Counted from the stretch's first letter, positions 9,791-19,079 are shown. The stretch: 64,000 nucleotides of DNA from an uncultured Allomuricauda sp. (GCF_947495325.1 NZ_CANLYK010000001.1:1116001-1180000), one strand, 5' to 3'. Notes: generated by a model not told the origin, from the letters alone. Translations and numbers: made by a program.

Positions 9791-9805
9791 GCATTTTAAA
9801 AATAA

Positions 9806-9828
9806 AAGAGCCGCTTTTCGCGGCTCTT
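9806..9828. terminator. Bidirectional terminator
   Basis: A 9-bp stem, AAGAGCCGC with GCGGCTCTT, and a 5-base loop lie between the convergent oxyR and the small gene at 9832. Confidence 0.85.
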
Positions 9829-9831
9829 ATT

Positions 9832-10098
9832 TTATGCTTTTATTAATAGTAATGTAGGATGTAATTCTGGTTTATCTAAAATAAAATACTCTAACCAGAT
9901 TTTGAGTTCTTCGATTTCACTTGGTAATAACCTTGAAACAGCTTTTTTTAATTCTTTTGCGAATAGCTTAGCATCAAAACTTACTTTTTGCAAGACCGTT
10001 TTGGTGTAATCTAACATTGCTCTAGGCATAGAAAATTGATTAATTGGATTAAAAGGTTGAGCATCTAATTTAAGAAAAATCACGCTTAAATACATCAA
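9832..10098 (-). CDS. Small conserved-looking protein of unknown function
   Basis: An 88-residue protein with two adjacent possible start ATGs. It has no signal peptide or membrane segment. The sequence is balanced and helical-looking, with a middle rich in Lys and Leu (FAKELKKAVSRLLPSEIEEL), which argues for a real gene. It ends at the bidirectional terminator shared with oxyR and is divergent from the PBP4-type gene. I recognise no domain. Confidence 0.6.
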   Translation of the reverse strand: MMYLSVIFLKLDAQPFNPINQFSMPRAMLDYTKTVLQKVSFDAKLFAKELKKAVSRLLPSEIEELKIWLEYFILDKPELHPTLLLIKA

Positions 10099-10148
10099 TA
10101 AGCGGTTAAAAATTAAATAAATTCGTGTTAAATTCTATAAACAGTAAA

Positions 10149-11435
10149 ATGTACCTTCCATACAATCAGCGCCTTAAGTATTTGACTATTATTGTCTTAA
10201 CAAGCTTTTTCCTTCTTTTAGGCTGTTCTTCTTCCCGAGTTACCAAATACAGCACCCTATTGCAAAATGTACCCTTGAACAATTCTTTTCATGGGCTGGT
10301 TGTTTTGGACACTGAAAGCGATGAAGTGATATACAATACCAACGGCGATAGATATTTTACCCCAGCGAGCAACCTAAAAATTGTAACCTTTTTCACCGGA
10401 TTGGTATTGTTGCCAAAAAACATTCCTGCACTTAAATATCATGTTCAGAACGATACTCTTTTTGCCGAAGGAACGGGAGATCCATCTGCTCTACATCCGC
10501 ATTTTGAAGATAGTACTGCTATAAACTTCTTAAACTCTTTCAAGAGTGTCAATTTGCATCTAAAAAATTCCACCGAAGATAAATACGGACCTGGATGGGC
10601 ATGGGAAGATTACGACACCTATTTTTCGCCTGAGAAAAGCACATTACCTCTTTATGGAAATGTAGTCACTATTTCCAACACAGATAGTTTAAAGGTATCA
10701 CCATCTTTTTTAAAGGAAAATGTAGTTCTAAAAGAAGAATCCAAACAAAGGGATGAATTCTTGAATCATTTCTTTATTTTACCCTCTGAAAAAGATACTT
10801 TGGAAATACCTTTTATAACCAGCGACCTACTTACAAAACACTTATTGGAAAACAGCCTAAAAAAGAATGTATCCTTAATTAATAGCTTTCCTACAGGAGA
10901 AAAAAAGGTTCTTTTTGGTATGGAAACTGATTCCATTTATAAGCTTATGTTACACAAAAGCGATAATTTTTTGGCAGAGCAATTGCTAATGGCAGCCTCC
11001 TCCATGCTTTCGGATACATTGAGTACCAAAACTGTCATAACGTATATGTTGGAAAATGATTTGGCAGATTTAGAACACCAACCCAGATGGGTGGATGGTT
11101 CAGGCCTTTCGCGCTACAATTTGTTCACTCCAAAATCCTTTGTGCAAATACTCCAAAAAATATATGCCAAAGTTCCAGAAAAAAGATTGTTTCAACTTTT
11201 CCCCTCTTGGGGTGCTTTGGGAACAATTACAAAATGGGAAAATCCAAATACCCAGCCCTATATTTTTGCTAAATCAGGTTATGTTGGAAATAATTACAAC
11301 CTTAGCGGTTACCTTAAAACCAAATCTGGAAAATTGTTGATTTTTAGTTTTATGAACAACCATTTTACCATTCCAACTTCGCAAATACGTCTGGAGATTG
11401 CAACAGTCTTAAAAGATCTTCACGAAAACTATTAG
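10149..11435 (+). CDS. dacB: D-alanyl-D-alanine carboxypeptidase/endopeptidase, PBP4 type
   Basis: A peptidase S13-like lipoprotein. With the ATG at 10149 it has 428 residues; a GTG at 10125 in the same frame adds 8. A hydrophobic signal ends in the lipobox LLLGC. The three penicillin-binding motifs are visible: SNLK (SxxK, catalytic Ser about residue 74), SDN, and KSG near the C-terminus in place of KTG. It trims or cleaves peptidoglycan peptide stems in the periplasm. At 436 residues or fewer, the inserted domain is shorter than in E. coli DacB (about 477). Its stop overlaps the convergent nudK stop by 4 bp. Confidence 0.88.
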   Translation: MYLPYNQRLKYLTIIVLTSFFLLLGCSSSRVTKYSTLLQNVPLNNSFHGLVVLDTESDEVIYNTNGDRYFTPASNLKIVTFFTGLVLLPKNIPALKYHVQNDTLFAEGTGDPSALHPHFEDSTAINFLNSFKSVNLHLKNSTEDKYGPGWAWEDYDTYFSPEKSTLPLYGNVVTISNTDSLKVSPSFLKENVVLKEESKQRDEFLNHFFILPSEKDTLEIPFITSDLLTKHLLENSLKKNVSLINSFPTGEKKVLFGMETDSIYKLMLHKSDNFLAEQLLMAASSMLSDTLSTKTVITYMLENDLADLEHQPRWVDGSGLSRYNLFTPKSFVQILQKIYAKVPEKRLFQLFPSWGALGTITKWENPNTQPYIFAKSGYVGNNYNLSGYLKTKSGKLLIFSFMNNHFTIPTSQIRLEIATVLKDLHENY

Positions 11436-12016
11436 TTGATTAATTGCTGTATTTGTGCATATTGCAATAGCATAATAGTTTTTGCATCCTTGATTTCTCC
11501 GCTTGCTACCATTTGCAAAGCTTTTGCAAAGGTCATTTCCAAAACTTCAATGTTCTCGGTTTCGTCTTCTGCACCTCCGCCTGCACTTACCTTCATATCG
11601 TCTTCATATTGACCAACAAAAAAGTAAAGTACTTCGGTAACAGAGCCTGGTGACATATACGATTCAAAAACTTTTTCAACGTCCGAAATCTTATACCCGG
11701 TTTCTTCCTCAACTTCCATAATAATGGTCTGTTCAGCATTCCCTTTTTCCAAAATCCCTGCACAAGCTTCAATCATCATCCCGTCTTCATTGCCATTTAA
11801 ATAGGTGGGCATTCTAAATTGTCTTGTAAGGATTACGGTGCCCTTCTCCTTGTTATATAATAGGATAACAGCTCCGTTTCCTCGATCGTAGGCTTCGCGT
11901 ACCTGAGTTTCCCATTTTCCATCTTCGCGTTGATATTCAAAAGTGACCTTGTTTAGAGAATACCAGTTATCAGATAGCAATTCTTTTTTTATATTCTTGA
12001 CGTTTCCGTACTTCAT
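11432..12016 (-). CDS. nudK: Nudix hydrolase, GDP-mannose pyrophosphatase type
   Basis: This 194-residue protein follows the E. coli NudK pattern closely: ACAGILEKGN, then a Nudix helix ending EVEEETGY, then SYMSPGSVTE and AGGGAEDETENIEVLE. It lacks the REU arginine (Met instead), but NudK itself also departs from the strict Nudix box there. It should hydrolyse GDP-mannose or a related nucleotide sugar in the cytoplasm. It lies 8 bp downstream of the DUF2461 gene, probably in one operon. Confidence 0.85.
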   Translation of the reverse strand: MKYGNVKNIKKELLSDNWYSLNKVTFEYQREDGKWETQVREAYDRGNGAVILLYNKEKGTVILTRQFRMPTYLNGNEDGMMIEACAGILEKGNAEQTIIMEVEEETGYKISDVEKVFESYMSPGSVTEVLYFFVGQYEDDMKVSAGGGAEDETENIEVLEMTFAKALQMVASGEIKDAKTIMLLQYAQIQQLIN

Positions 12017-12024
12017 AATGTGGA

Positions 12025-12678
12025 TTAAACTGTTGCAGCGTTGTTCAAATATCGCCGGAAAGGCAGCATTTCCATATAAACTTCTTTAATTTTTTCTTTG
12101 AAATTCTCTTTTAAAACCTCTTTCTTATCCAATTGAAGTTCCACTGCAAAGGTTTTATTTCGAAGCAGTTCAATATGTGGATGATCATTCGTGAAGCCCT
12201 TTGGGGCACTGATCAACCTTTCATCTTCATAAAGTCCACCAAACAACTTTTTAAAAGAGGGCTTTTCTATGATTTCGAGCAGTTCTTCCCCATTATAATC
12301 TATTCCTTCACGGATGCTTCGCAATGTTTTTGAATCTGGACGCCAAAATCCACCAGCCAATAAGCATTGCTTTACCCCTACTTCAATATAAAAGTCGGCC
12401 GAATTTGGGGCTTTGTCCAATCCCGCGCCAAAATGGTCTTTATAAATGGGTTTATGTGGATGGAACATTAGATTGTTATTGATTCGGTTGATACCTTTTT
12501 TTCCTGGCGTTGGATAATATGCATCATCCAATTGTGCCATGGTCAGGTCCAAATCGTCCAACCATAGAATGAAATCATTCCGAAGGGATTTATACCACTT
12601 CCGGTTGTTATCCATCCATTCTTTGGTGTTGTTTTGTTGTAATTCAGTAAGAAAAGTAAATAAGTCTTGGAAGTTCAT
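12025..12678 (-). CDS. DUF2461 domain-containing protein
   Basis: A 217-residue soluble protein recognisable as DUF2461 (TIGR02453) from the start FLTELQQNNTKEWMDNNRKWY and the central RINNNLMFHPHKPIYKDHFGAGL and FYIEVG segments. Family function is unknown. It is probably co-transcribed with nudK. Confidence 0.88.
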   Translation of the reverse strand: MNFQDLFTFLTELQQNNTKEWMDNNRKWYKSLRNDFILWLDDLDLTMAQLDDAYYPTPGKKGINRINNNLMFHPHKPIYKDHFGAGLDKAPNSADFYIEVGVKQCLLAGGFWRPDSKTLRSIREGIDYNGEELLEIIEKPSFKKLFGGLYEDERLISAPKGFTNDHPHIELLRNKTFAVELQLDKKEVLKENFKEKIKEVYMEMLPFRRYLNNAATV

Positions 12679-12757
12679 TTGTTTTTTGCGAGCACTAAAA
12701 TTAATGAACCATATTCAATCAGAAAACTAATCTGTTCGATTATATATCTAAAGAATA

Positions 12758-12783
12758 GTTCTCGACTGCGCTCGAACTGACAG
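12758..12783. repeat. Short palindromic intergenic repeat (REP-like)
   Basis: GTTCTCGACTGCGCTCGAAC is an imperfect palindrome lying between two genes. It resembles the GC-rich REP-like intergenic motifs I associate with flavobacterial genomes, and it stands out from the AT-rich surroundings. Copy number elsewhere is not visible here. Confidence 0.45.
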
Positions 12784-12823
12784 CTAATTACTGGTTACTG
12801 CCAACTGTCAACCAACAACTACA

Positions 12824-13627
12824 TTAGAACCGATTATCTCCCATAGCAATATCACCCAAGGTTCCTAGAATACTACCTTCCCCTTTATCCTTCCCTCCTC
12901 TTGGGATGGATGACAATATCCTGCCGGCAAGTCTGCTAAAGGGCAATGACTGCACATAAACCGTTCCCGGACCTCTAAGTGTAGCAAAGAACAAACCTTC
13001 ACCCCCAAAAACAGTGTTTTTAATCCCTCCAACAAATTCTATATCATAATCCACCGTATGGGAGAAGCCTACAATACAACCGGTATCTACTTTTAGCACC
13101 TCACCGGCTGCCAATTCTTTTTTGGCCATTGTGCCACCCGCATGTACAAAAGCCATTCCATCACCTTCCAATTTTTGCATGATAAAGCCTTCTCCACCAA
13201 AAAGGCCACGTCCTAAACGTTTTGAGAATTCAATTCCTACGGAAACACCTTTGGCCGCACATAAAAAAGCATCTTTTTGACAGATGAACTTCCCACCTTT
13301 TTCCGAAAGATCTATGGGCAGTATTTTACCTGGGTATGGCGAAGCAAAACTTGCCTTCTTTTTACCCTGTCCCACATTTAAAAAAGCGGTCATAAAAAGA
13401 CTCTCTCCCGTCAATAATCGCTTACCCGCCGAAAATAATTTGCCCAAAACTCCAGAATCCTGTCCGGAGCCATCTCCAAAAATGGTGTCCATCTTTATAT
13501 CGGTATCCATCATCATAAAACTGCCTGCTTCTGCCACAACAGCTTCTTGGGGGTCAAGCTCTATTTCTACATATTGCATTTCCTCTCCGTAAATTTCATA
13601 GTCTATTTCGTGATTTGTGCTACTCAT
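12824..13627 (-). CDS. TIGR00266/AIM24 family protein, 5' end replaced by an integrated element
   Basis: This 267-residue protein has the AIM24/TIGR00266 fold: a beta-rich repeat with [25 protein letters not shown] at the start and glycine-rich turns such as [19 protein letters not shown]. Its biochemical role is unknown. The first nine residues (MSSTNHEID) come from an integrated element, because the attachment core overlaps codons 5-10. The original start, reading MNAHEID, survives 10.5 kb away at 24094-24117. The protein is thus intact but now uses a start codon, and presumably a promoter, supplied by the element. Confidence 0.88.
   Translation of the reverse strand: MSSTNHEIDYEIYGEEMQYVEIELDPQEAVVAEAGSFMMMDTDIKMDTIFGDGSGQDSGVLGKLFSAGKRLLTGESLFMTAFLNVGQGKKKASFASPYPGKILPIDLSEKGGKFICQKDAFLCAAKGVSVGIEFSKRLGRGLFGGEGFIMQKLEGDGMAFVHAGGTMAKKELAAGEVLKVDTGCIVGFSHTVDYDIEFVGGIKNTVFGGEGLFFATLRGPGTVYVQSLPFSRLAGRILSSIPRGGKDKGEGSILGTLGDIAMGDNRF
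13598..13627. repeat. Left attachment site (attL) within the AIM24 5' end
   Basis: This 30-bp sequence recurs at 14796-14825 with one mismatch. Its first part, TAGTCTATTTCGTG (13599-13612), recurs exactly at 24095-24108. The presumed crossover dinucleotide TA is 13599-13600. The element-derived arm is AGTCTATTTC, 3 bp, ATTTGTG. Confidence 0.85.
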
Positions 13628-14798
13628 ATTTTTATTTCTTTTAACATTTACTATATTAGTATATCATTTCCCAATTTTGTTACTTGCCGATATAATAAAT
13701 GAAGATTGTTTAGAAGATAATTCTATTTTCTGATGCTAGAATGAACCATTTCTTAAAAATTATACGAACTCTTCGAAAATCCTCTTTAGAAGATATTGGG
13801 ATAAAGATGGGGCTGTCTAACACGGATAGCGATAAACTTGAACTGGCAAAAGAAATAGAGAAAAGAATAATATCTTCTAATAGAAAAAGAAAATTCACAG
13901 ATTCTTCCTTATTTAAAATTGGATTCCCAATTCTAATGGCTCTTATGGGCTTCTTTCTAGGTAAAGTAACTGATATTTCTAACAAACAAATAGATTCAAA
14001 TCTAAAAAATATTGATTCTGTAAATCAAAAGAATATCATAAGGATTAGCCATCCCCTTCCGAAGGAATTAACAGTTAAAGAATTCAGCGTAAGGATGGAC
14101 ACTTCGGTCTTTGGACGTTATTTGCCAGATTTAAGAAGATTATACGCTAGGGGTTTGAATGTCATGAAAGTATATTCACCCCAAGATACACTTGAGTATA
14201 GCAAGTTACCATTGAACCCATCTGGATTTAAAGATAATTTCATAGATTTTTTTGAAGGGAAAGATTTGGACTTAACTATCGTGGTTGGGGAAAATTTATT
14301 TGAACAAAATGAAGAATTGCATAAGTATGATTTAATATGGAATATTAGTTCAGAAATATTGTTCAAGAGCAAACAACACTATCTGTCATATTTTGTTGAC
14401 CACCTAGATGGGGATAAAGAGTATCTTCAAATTGAATATATAGGTTTGGAAAATGATAACCCTTTGAAAAGAAACGATATAAAGTTTAGAAATGGTATAA
14501 GTTCTTCCTTAGACCTATGTAATAAACAGGTTGATGTAGAGGTTCGGTTAGATGGGAATAAAAATAAACAGATAATCTCCACCCAATTGTCATTTGGATT
14601 CGTCAACTTCATGGATGACAACCAAAAAGAATTTGGCATTGACTTTTTAAACAAAACAAACTATTACAGAGTAAGTACCTTAGAATGGGTAAGGAAGTCG
14701 TATCCAGACTATGACCCATCAAATTTGCAGCATCACAATGAGGGGGTGCTAAATTGCCAGAGTCTATAAAAAGACTTAAGAACACAGAAAAATATATA
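13599..14798. mobile_element. Unit A: 1.2-kb integrated remnant or single-gene unit
   Basis: The unit is bounded by two 30-bp direct repeats and carries one gene (13741-14769) but no recombinase. Its right arm next to 14797 (CACA, then AAAAATATA) looks like a shortened, decayed version of the arm seen at 24076-24094. The simplest reading is that it is an older insertion in AIM24 that has lost its integrase and that unit B inserted beside it. Confidence 0.65.
13741..14769 (+). CDS. Unknown single-pass membrane protein (cargo of unit A)
   Basis: A 342-residue protein that I do not recognise. Residues 1-55 are charged and helical (a possible small helical or DNA-binding-like segment). A single membrane helix lies at about 60-78 (IGFPILMALMGFFLG), followed by about 260 residues, probably outside the cytoplasm, rich in Asp, Asn and Lys. 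Only one cysteine pair is visible in that part (DLCNKQ and the C-terminal NCQ). The base composition is AT-rich like the rest of the island. It is the only gene of unit A. Its location in a mobile unit makes an accessory role (defence, exclusion) possible, but nothing in the sequence proves it. Confidence 0.65.
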   Translation: MNHFLKIIRTLRKSSLEDIGIKMGLSNTDSDKLELAKEIEKRIISSNRKRKFTDSSLFKIGFPILMALMGFFLGKVTDISNKQIDSNLKNIDSVNQKNIIRISHPLPKELTVKEFSVRMDTSVFGRYLPDLRRLYARGLNVMKVYSPQDTLEYSKLPLNPSGFKDNFIDFFEGKDLDLTIVVGENLFEQNEELHKYDLIWNISSEILFKSKQHYLSYFVDHLDGDKEYLQIEYIGLENDNPLKRNDIKFRNGISSSLDLCNKQVDVEVRLDGNKNKQIISTQLSFGFVNFMDDNQKEFGIDFLNKTNYYRVSTLEWVRKSYPDYDPSNLQHHNEGVLNCQSL

Positions 14799-14825
14799 GT
14801 CTATTCCGTGATTTGTGCTACTCAT
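14796..14825. repeat. Internal attachment site (junction of units A and B)
   Basis: It is identical to 13598-13627 except C for T at 14806. Read on the minus strand it again begins with an ATG and the codons for MSSTNH. Upstream on that strand an ATACTAATA motif (14848-14858 region) is also shared with the left copy (13652-13662) at a similar distance. So both units end in the same kind of AIM24 start-and-promoter module. Confidence 0.8.
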
Positions 14826-15036
14826 AATATTATATTTTGCTCGTTCCTCTATTAGTATAGATTAAGAGAAGGTTGTTACAGTTCACTTATTAAATCCTTC
14901 ATGCTCTTTTTAAATTATTGTAAACAATTCATAACAAAATTATTATGAAAAGGATTACAATATTAAATTTTGATGTAATTTTCAATCCCCTCCCTTGAAA
15001 CTGCCTGCTTTTTATAGCAATTATTTATTAGAGTTT

Positions 15037-18000
15037 ATGAAAATTAATTTTATACCCGATGAGGTACTAAAGCTAACCGATAGTTCAGATATACTCGGTA
15101 CTAAACCGTATTCCGAGACAATTTTTGAAATTGTAAAGAAGTGTGATGGGAGCAAGAATATTGGATTATTTGGAAGTTGGGGAAGTGGTAAGTCAACTAT
15201 TTTAAGAACTTTAGAAAACTTAATCGAGCAGAATAATACCAAAAAGACTGGAAAGATTGCATACTTCGAATTTGATGCTTGGAAATACTCACAAGATGAT
15301 TTTAGAAGGAGCTTCTTAATTGAATTGACAAGGACTTTCAAAATAAGTTATGAATCCAAACTCAAAAAGTTATTATATAATGAATCCAGTTTTGAAGACC
15401 CAGAGCAAACCAAATATTCTTTTAATTGGTTGAACCTACCCAATTGGATATTGTTCTTCCTTGTTGTATTTGGCTTCTGGTTTTACTTTCAAAATTTAAT
15501 TGCTGTAAATCAAGATATTAGAGCAGTAATCTCTCTTCTATCAATAACTATATCTCTATTATCTACCGCTACAAGTAAAATTGTAAATGCATACAAAGTT
15601 GTAGTTAAAGAAAGTAAGATTGTTGAACCCGAAAGGTTTGAAGCAATTTTTGATGAAGTAATTACAGAAGTAACTACAAAACGTAGTTCCACATACAAGG
15701 TCTATAAATGGATTCTAAAGAAACCAAGAAGAACTAAATACTCGAAAGTTGTAATAGTAATTGATAATCTAGACCGTTGTGATGATGAGAATTTAATGGA
15801 GACGTTAAATACAGTAAAGAACTTTCTTGAACATAAGAGAGTAATTTTCATACTTCCAGTCGATGAGAAAGGGATTTCCTCTTTTCTGTCTCAAAAGACC
15901 GATAATGCAGATGAATATTTAAGGAAGATTTTTCACCTAATCATAAGGCTAAAAGAGTTTTCCAACAAGGAATTATTGGAATTTACCAACAGTTTGAACG
16001 ATAATTATGATTTAAAACTGACCAACTCAAGTATAAGAATCATATGTCAAGAATTTACTAATAATCCGAGAAAAATAATCCAGTTCTTGAACAATTACCA
16101 AAGTGAAATATGGCTAACAGGTGAACAGTCGAAAAAGAGTTACATAGATGGCAATGTAATCAAAAACAATCACAGCTTTTTTATCAAACTGTTGATTATA
16201 AAATATGAGTGGAAAGACTTGTATGATGAAATCTTACATGACAAAACCTTATTAAACAAGATTAATCAAGTTATCACAAATTTGAAACCTGATGAAAATG
16301 AATTGTATCCAATTGTAAAGACAAATATTCGATTAACTGATTCTCAAAGGAATTTTCTTTTTAGCACTCAAGATATCCATTGTTCAAAGATTGAGCCATT
16401 TGTATTGAACATAGATTTAGATAAAGATTTACCTGATGATATAGAGAACTTCATTAGACAGGACAACTATCAGGAATTAGTGAATTATCTACAAGACGAA
16501 AATATTTCTCTAGATGAGGAAAAGTTATTGCAGAAGATGGATGAGGTTTTTGCAGACTTAACTTATAAACATCAGGAATATGAATTTATCGCTATACCGA
16601 CTTTGAAACTGTTAATTGACTTTGTTTTAGATGATAAACAAGACGATTTTAGAAGTGTTCTTAAGGAAAATCATAAGGATTATCCATTCTTAAATAGCCT
16701 TTTTAGAGACACTCGGCTAGATGGTTTGTTGGAGAAATTTGATTTTAAAAGATTGAATGATACTACTAAGTGGTTTTTAGAGAATATTAATGATGACCTT
16801 TTCAAATCACTAGCTTCTCATGTGAGCACTAGATTTTTTGGAAGCAGTATTATAAATGATGAAAATGAACGAATTGATTACTTTATCGAAACTTTTAAGA
16901 ATACAGGAAAGCTATCAATTATAAAGAAAGAATTTAGCAATAAGATAAATGGAAGACCAGAAGGTGTGTCCAAAATAGAATCTATTAAAGATTATAAGAT
17001 TGCGTCACAAATCATATCTAACCCAACCTATAAATCCTTGTCAAGCAAACTAAATGATAGTGATACTAAGGGTACATATAGATTAGCAAAACTGTGTTCA
17101 GATTATACCCGAAATAATGAAAAAGACAAAGTTTCCAGAAAACATATAATTCGGTACTATTTGACTGAAATGGTTGAGTTTTACAGCTCCGATAGTATAA
17201 CGGAAAGTGTATATACTGACTATAAAAGCTATTTCACAAAATTAAATGAACTCTTAACAACTGGACTTAATTTAGAACTCTCCGATGCAGAAAAAAACAC
17301 CTTAACTTACCTCAATAATTATTTCTTCCAAAACTACATTCCCAATTTTAATGAAGAAAAGCATTATGAACTCTATGAATCTTTCTTTGAGTTTGCAAAA
17401 AACCTTATGTTCTATGCAAAAAACTACAACTCTATATCCTATAGGACAGACTATTTTGACAGGTATCTAAAGAAAGATTATTCAAGTAAAGTATCTTTGA
17501 AAATCAACAAAATTCTGTTAGAAGATGTTGAGAATTTTGCAACTTATGATTACCCATTTGCAACAACGCTTATCATCCTTTATTCGGACGCTAAGAAACC
17601 CAATATTCCTTATGGAAAGACTCTAATAAGAATGGTTGAGAAGACTGATGATGAAAATGGTCTGATAGAATCCGACATTGAAAGTATTATTCTAAGAACA
17701 ATCAACGTTTTTGCTCATTTTCACAATAAAGAAAGTATTTCTCTAATTAAACGCTTGAAGAATCCTGTTGGAAATCAGTTTTTAAAAGTACTTAATAATG
17801 ACTTGGGAATCTACACGGAATCATACATAAAAAACGTAAAATTGTTAGAGGACAGTTGGTTTTATGGAGATGCCATCTTAAATTATTTAAAAAAGCCGAT
17901 TCAAAGCAAAGAAGCAAAAGACTATCACATTTTTAGAGGTAAGTTGTCAACTGTGGTGAACTACTTCTCAGTTGAAGAGACAAATGGTTTTATCCAAAAT

Positions 18001-18285
18001 TTGATTGATGAAATTTATGAACTCACAGTATATAAATGGTTACGGAAAAGCTATAAAATTTTATCCACACAAACCTATGATGTCTACCTTGACAATTTAA
18101 TAAATGCTCATAGGAATGGTATTGTTCGGCATAATGATTTCTTTGAATGGATAATAGACATTCCAAAGGAAAGTTTTTCTGAAAATAGAAAAGACCAATT
18201 TAAAGAGTACATTAATAAACTAGGAATAACCCATAAGACTTATGTTCCAAAAAAAGATAATGCATTAAGTCACTTGAGCTCCTAA
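15037..18285 (+). CDS. KAP family P-loop NTPase, probable anti-phage or membrane-associated ATPase
   Basis: With the ATG at 15037 the protein has 1082 residues (a TTG at 14995 in frame adds 14 and is less likely). It shows the KAP arrangement: Walker A GSWGSGKST at about 46-54, the family FDAWKY motif at about 79-84, two membrane helices inserted between the Walker motifs (about 137-155 and 163-183), and Walker B VVIVIDNLDRCD at about 238-249. The remaining 700 residues are helical and unassigned. KAP proteins include PifA and QatA, both involved in phage exclusion. Here it is the largest cargo gene of unit B. Anti-phage function is inference from family and context. Confidence 0.85.
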   Translation: MKINFIPDEVLKLTDSSDILGTKPYSETIFEIVKKCDGSKNIGLFGSWGSGKSTILRTLENLIEQNNTKKTGKIAYFEFDAWKYSQDDFRRSFLIELTRTFKISYESKLKKLLYNESSFEDPEQTKYSFNWLNLPNWILFFLVVFGFWFYFQNLIAVNQDIRAVISLLSITISLLSTATSKIVNAYKVVVKESKIVEPERFEAIFDEVITEVTTKRSSTYKVYKWILKKPRRTKYSKVVIVIDNLDRCDDENLMETLNTVKNFLEHKRVIFILPVDEKGISSFLSQKTDNADEYLRKIFHLIIRLKEFSNKELLEFTNSLNDNYDLKLTNSSIRIICQEFTNNPRKIIQFLNNYQSEIWLTGEQSKKSYIDGNVIKNNHSFFIKLLIIKYEWKDLYDEILHDKTLLNKINQVITNLKPDENELYPIVKTNIRLTDSQRNFLFSTQDIHCSKIEPFVLNIDLDKDLPDDIENFIRQDNYQELVNYLQDENISLDEEKLLQKMDEVFADLTYKHQEYEFIAIPTLKLLIDFVLDDKQDDFRSVLKENHKDYPFLNSLFRDTRLDGLLEKFDFKRLNDTTKWFLENINDDLFKSLASHVSTRFFGSSIINDENERIDYFIETFKNTGKLSIIKKEFSNKINGRPEGVSKIESIKDYKIASQIISNPTYKSLSSKLNDSDTKGTYRLAKLCSDYTRNNEKDKVSRKHIIRYYLTEMVEFYSSDSITESVYTDYKSYFTKLNELLTTGLNLELSDAEKNTLTYLNNYFFQNYIPNFNEEKHYELYESFFEFAKNLMFYAKNYNSISYRTDYFDRYLKKDYSSKVSLKINKILLEDVENFATYDYPFATTLIILYSDAKKPNIPYGKTLIRMVEKTDDENGLIESDIESIILRTINVFAHFHNKESISLIKRLKNPVGNQFLKVLNNDLGIYTESYIKNVKLLEDSWFYGDAILNYLKKPIQSKEAKDYHIFRGKLSTVVNYFSVEETNGFIQNLIDEIYELTVYKWLRKSYKILSTQTYDVYLDNLINAHRNGIVRHNDFFEWIIDIPKESFSENRKDQFKEYINKLGITHKTYVPKKDNALSHLSS

Positions 18286-18292
18286 AATGAGT

Positions 18293-18532
18293 TCATTTGG
18301 TAATATCAAGTAGTTGTTTTATCTCAACCTCTAACGCTTTTGCAAATCTTCCTAAAGTAGCCAAACTACAATTTATTTCGCCGTGTTCAATCCTGTAAAC
18401 TTGTGATTTGGTAGTATCGGCGCGAAGTGCAAGCTCATCTTGAGATATGCCTAGTCCGTTTCTCAGTTCTTTGACTTTAAGTCCAACTTGGACTATAAGT
18501 TTCTTATCCTCATCTGTTAGTTTAATACGCAC
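18293..18532 (-). CDS. XRE family helix-turn-helix regulator
   Basis: A 79-residue single-domain Cro/C1-type HTH. The recognition region is GISQDELALRADTTKSQVYRIEHGE, followed by the typical SLATLGRFAKALEVEIKQLL. It is convergent with the KAP gene (stops 7 bp apart) and divergent from the lipoprotein gene at 18632, so the 99-bp gap at 18533-18631 probably holds both promoters. It may be the element's repressor. Confidence 0.88.
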   Translation of the reverse strand: MRIKLTDEDKKLIVQVGLKVKELRNGLGISQDELALRADTTKSQVYRIEHGEINCSLATLGRFAKALEVEIKQLLDITK

Positions 18533-18631
18533 ATAGCAAGATGAACAATTACCAAATGAAAATTGTAAGCATTAATGCATACTAAATTCTTTGAGAATCC
18601 GTTTTCATCTTAACCGATTAAATCAAATATC

Positions 18632-19078
18632 ATGAAAATCAAAAGAGTACTATTCATCATTGTAGCCGTAACTTTGCCATTAATCCAATTGTCATGCTCA
18701 AGTGATTCTGACCAAGCAATGCAAGATGAAGCTGTTGAACTTCTAATAGGCGAATGGTTAATTGAATCAGAAAGCGATTACTTTTGTGGTTCAGATACAG
18801 TTTATAGAGAAATCATCACAGACCCCAACCAAATATATGAGTATAGAAGTGATGGAACTTGGCAAAAATATACTGATGGGGTTGAGGACGAATTTCAATT
18901 TGGTAAATGGGAAAAAATATCAACAGACACATATACTATCGACCATCAAGGAGATAATGTTCAATACTCCGTAACTGTTGAATTTGTTGGTAACGATTCC
19001 ATGAAGTTTGATATTGATGAATGTCGTGATGAAGACGGAGAAAGTATTTATACATACGAACTTTACGAAAGACAGTAG
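18632..19078 (+). CDS. Lipocalin-like lipoprotein
   Basis: A 148-residue protein with a signal peptide ending in the lipobox IQLSC and then a beta-rich domain. LLIGEWLIESES, YEYRSDGTW and FGKWEKISTDTYTI have the pattern of Bacteroidota lipocalin-like domains (strand, GxW, strand). Two cysteines (in YFCGSD and DECRD) may pair. It is probably anchored in the outer or inner membrane. It is followed one base later by a membrane-protein gene, so the two form an operon. Confidence 0.75.
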   Translation: MKIKRVLFIIVAVTLPLIQLSCSSDSDQAMQDEAVELLIGEWLIESESDYFCGSDTVYREIITDPNQIYEYRSDGTWQKYTDGVEDEFQFGKWEKISTDTYTIDHQGDNVQYSVTVEFVGNDSMKFDIDECRDEDGESIYTYELYERQ

Positions 19079-19079
19079 C

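Noticed and set aside
14995..15036. TTG start for the KAP gene
   Set aside because: The ATG at 15037 (MKINFIPDEV) starts just before the conserved region. The extra 14 residues add nothing recognisable.
13741..18285. Complete Qat or other named multi-gene KAP defence system
   Set aside because: The partner genes (QueC-like, TatD-like) are missing; only the KAP gene is present, and it is separated from 13741 by an attachment site.
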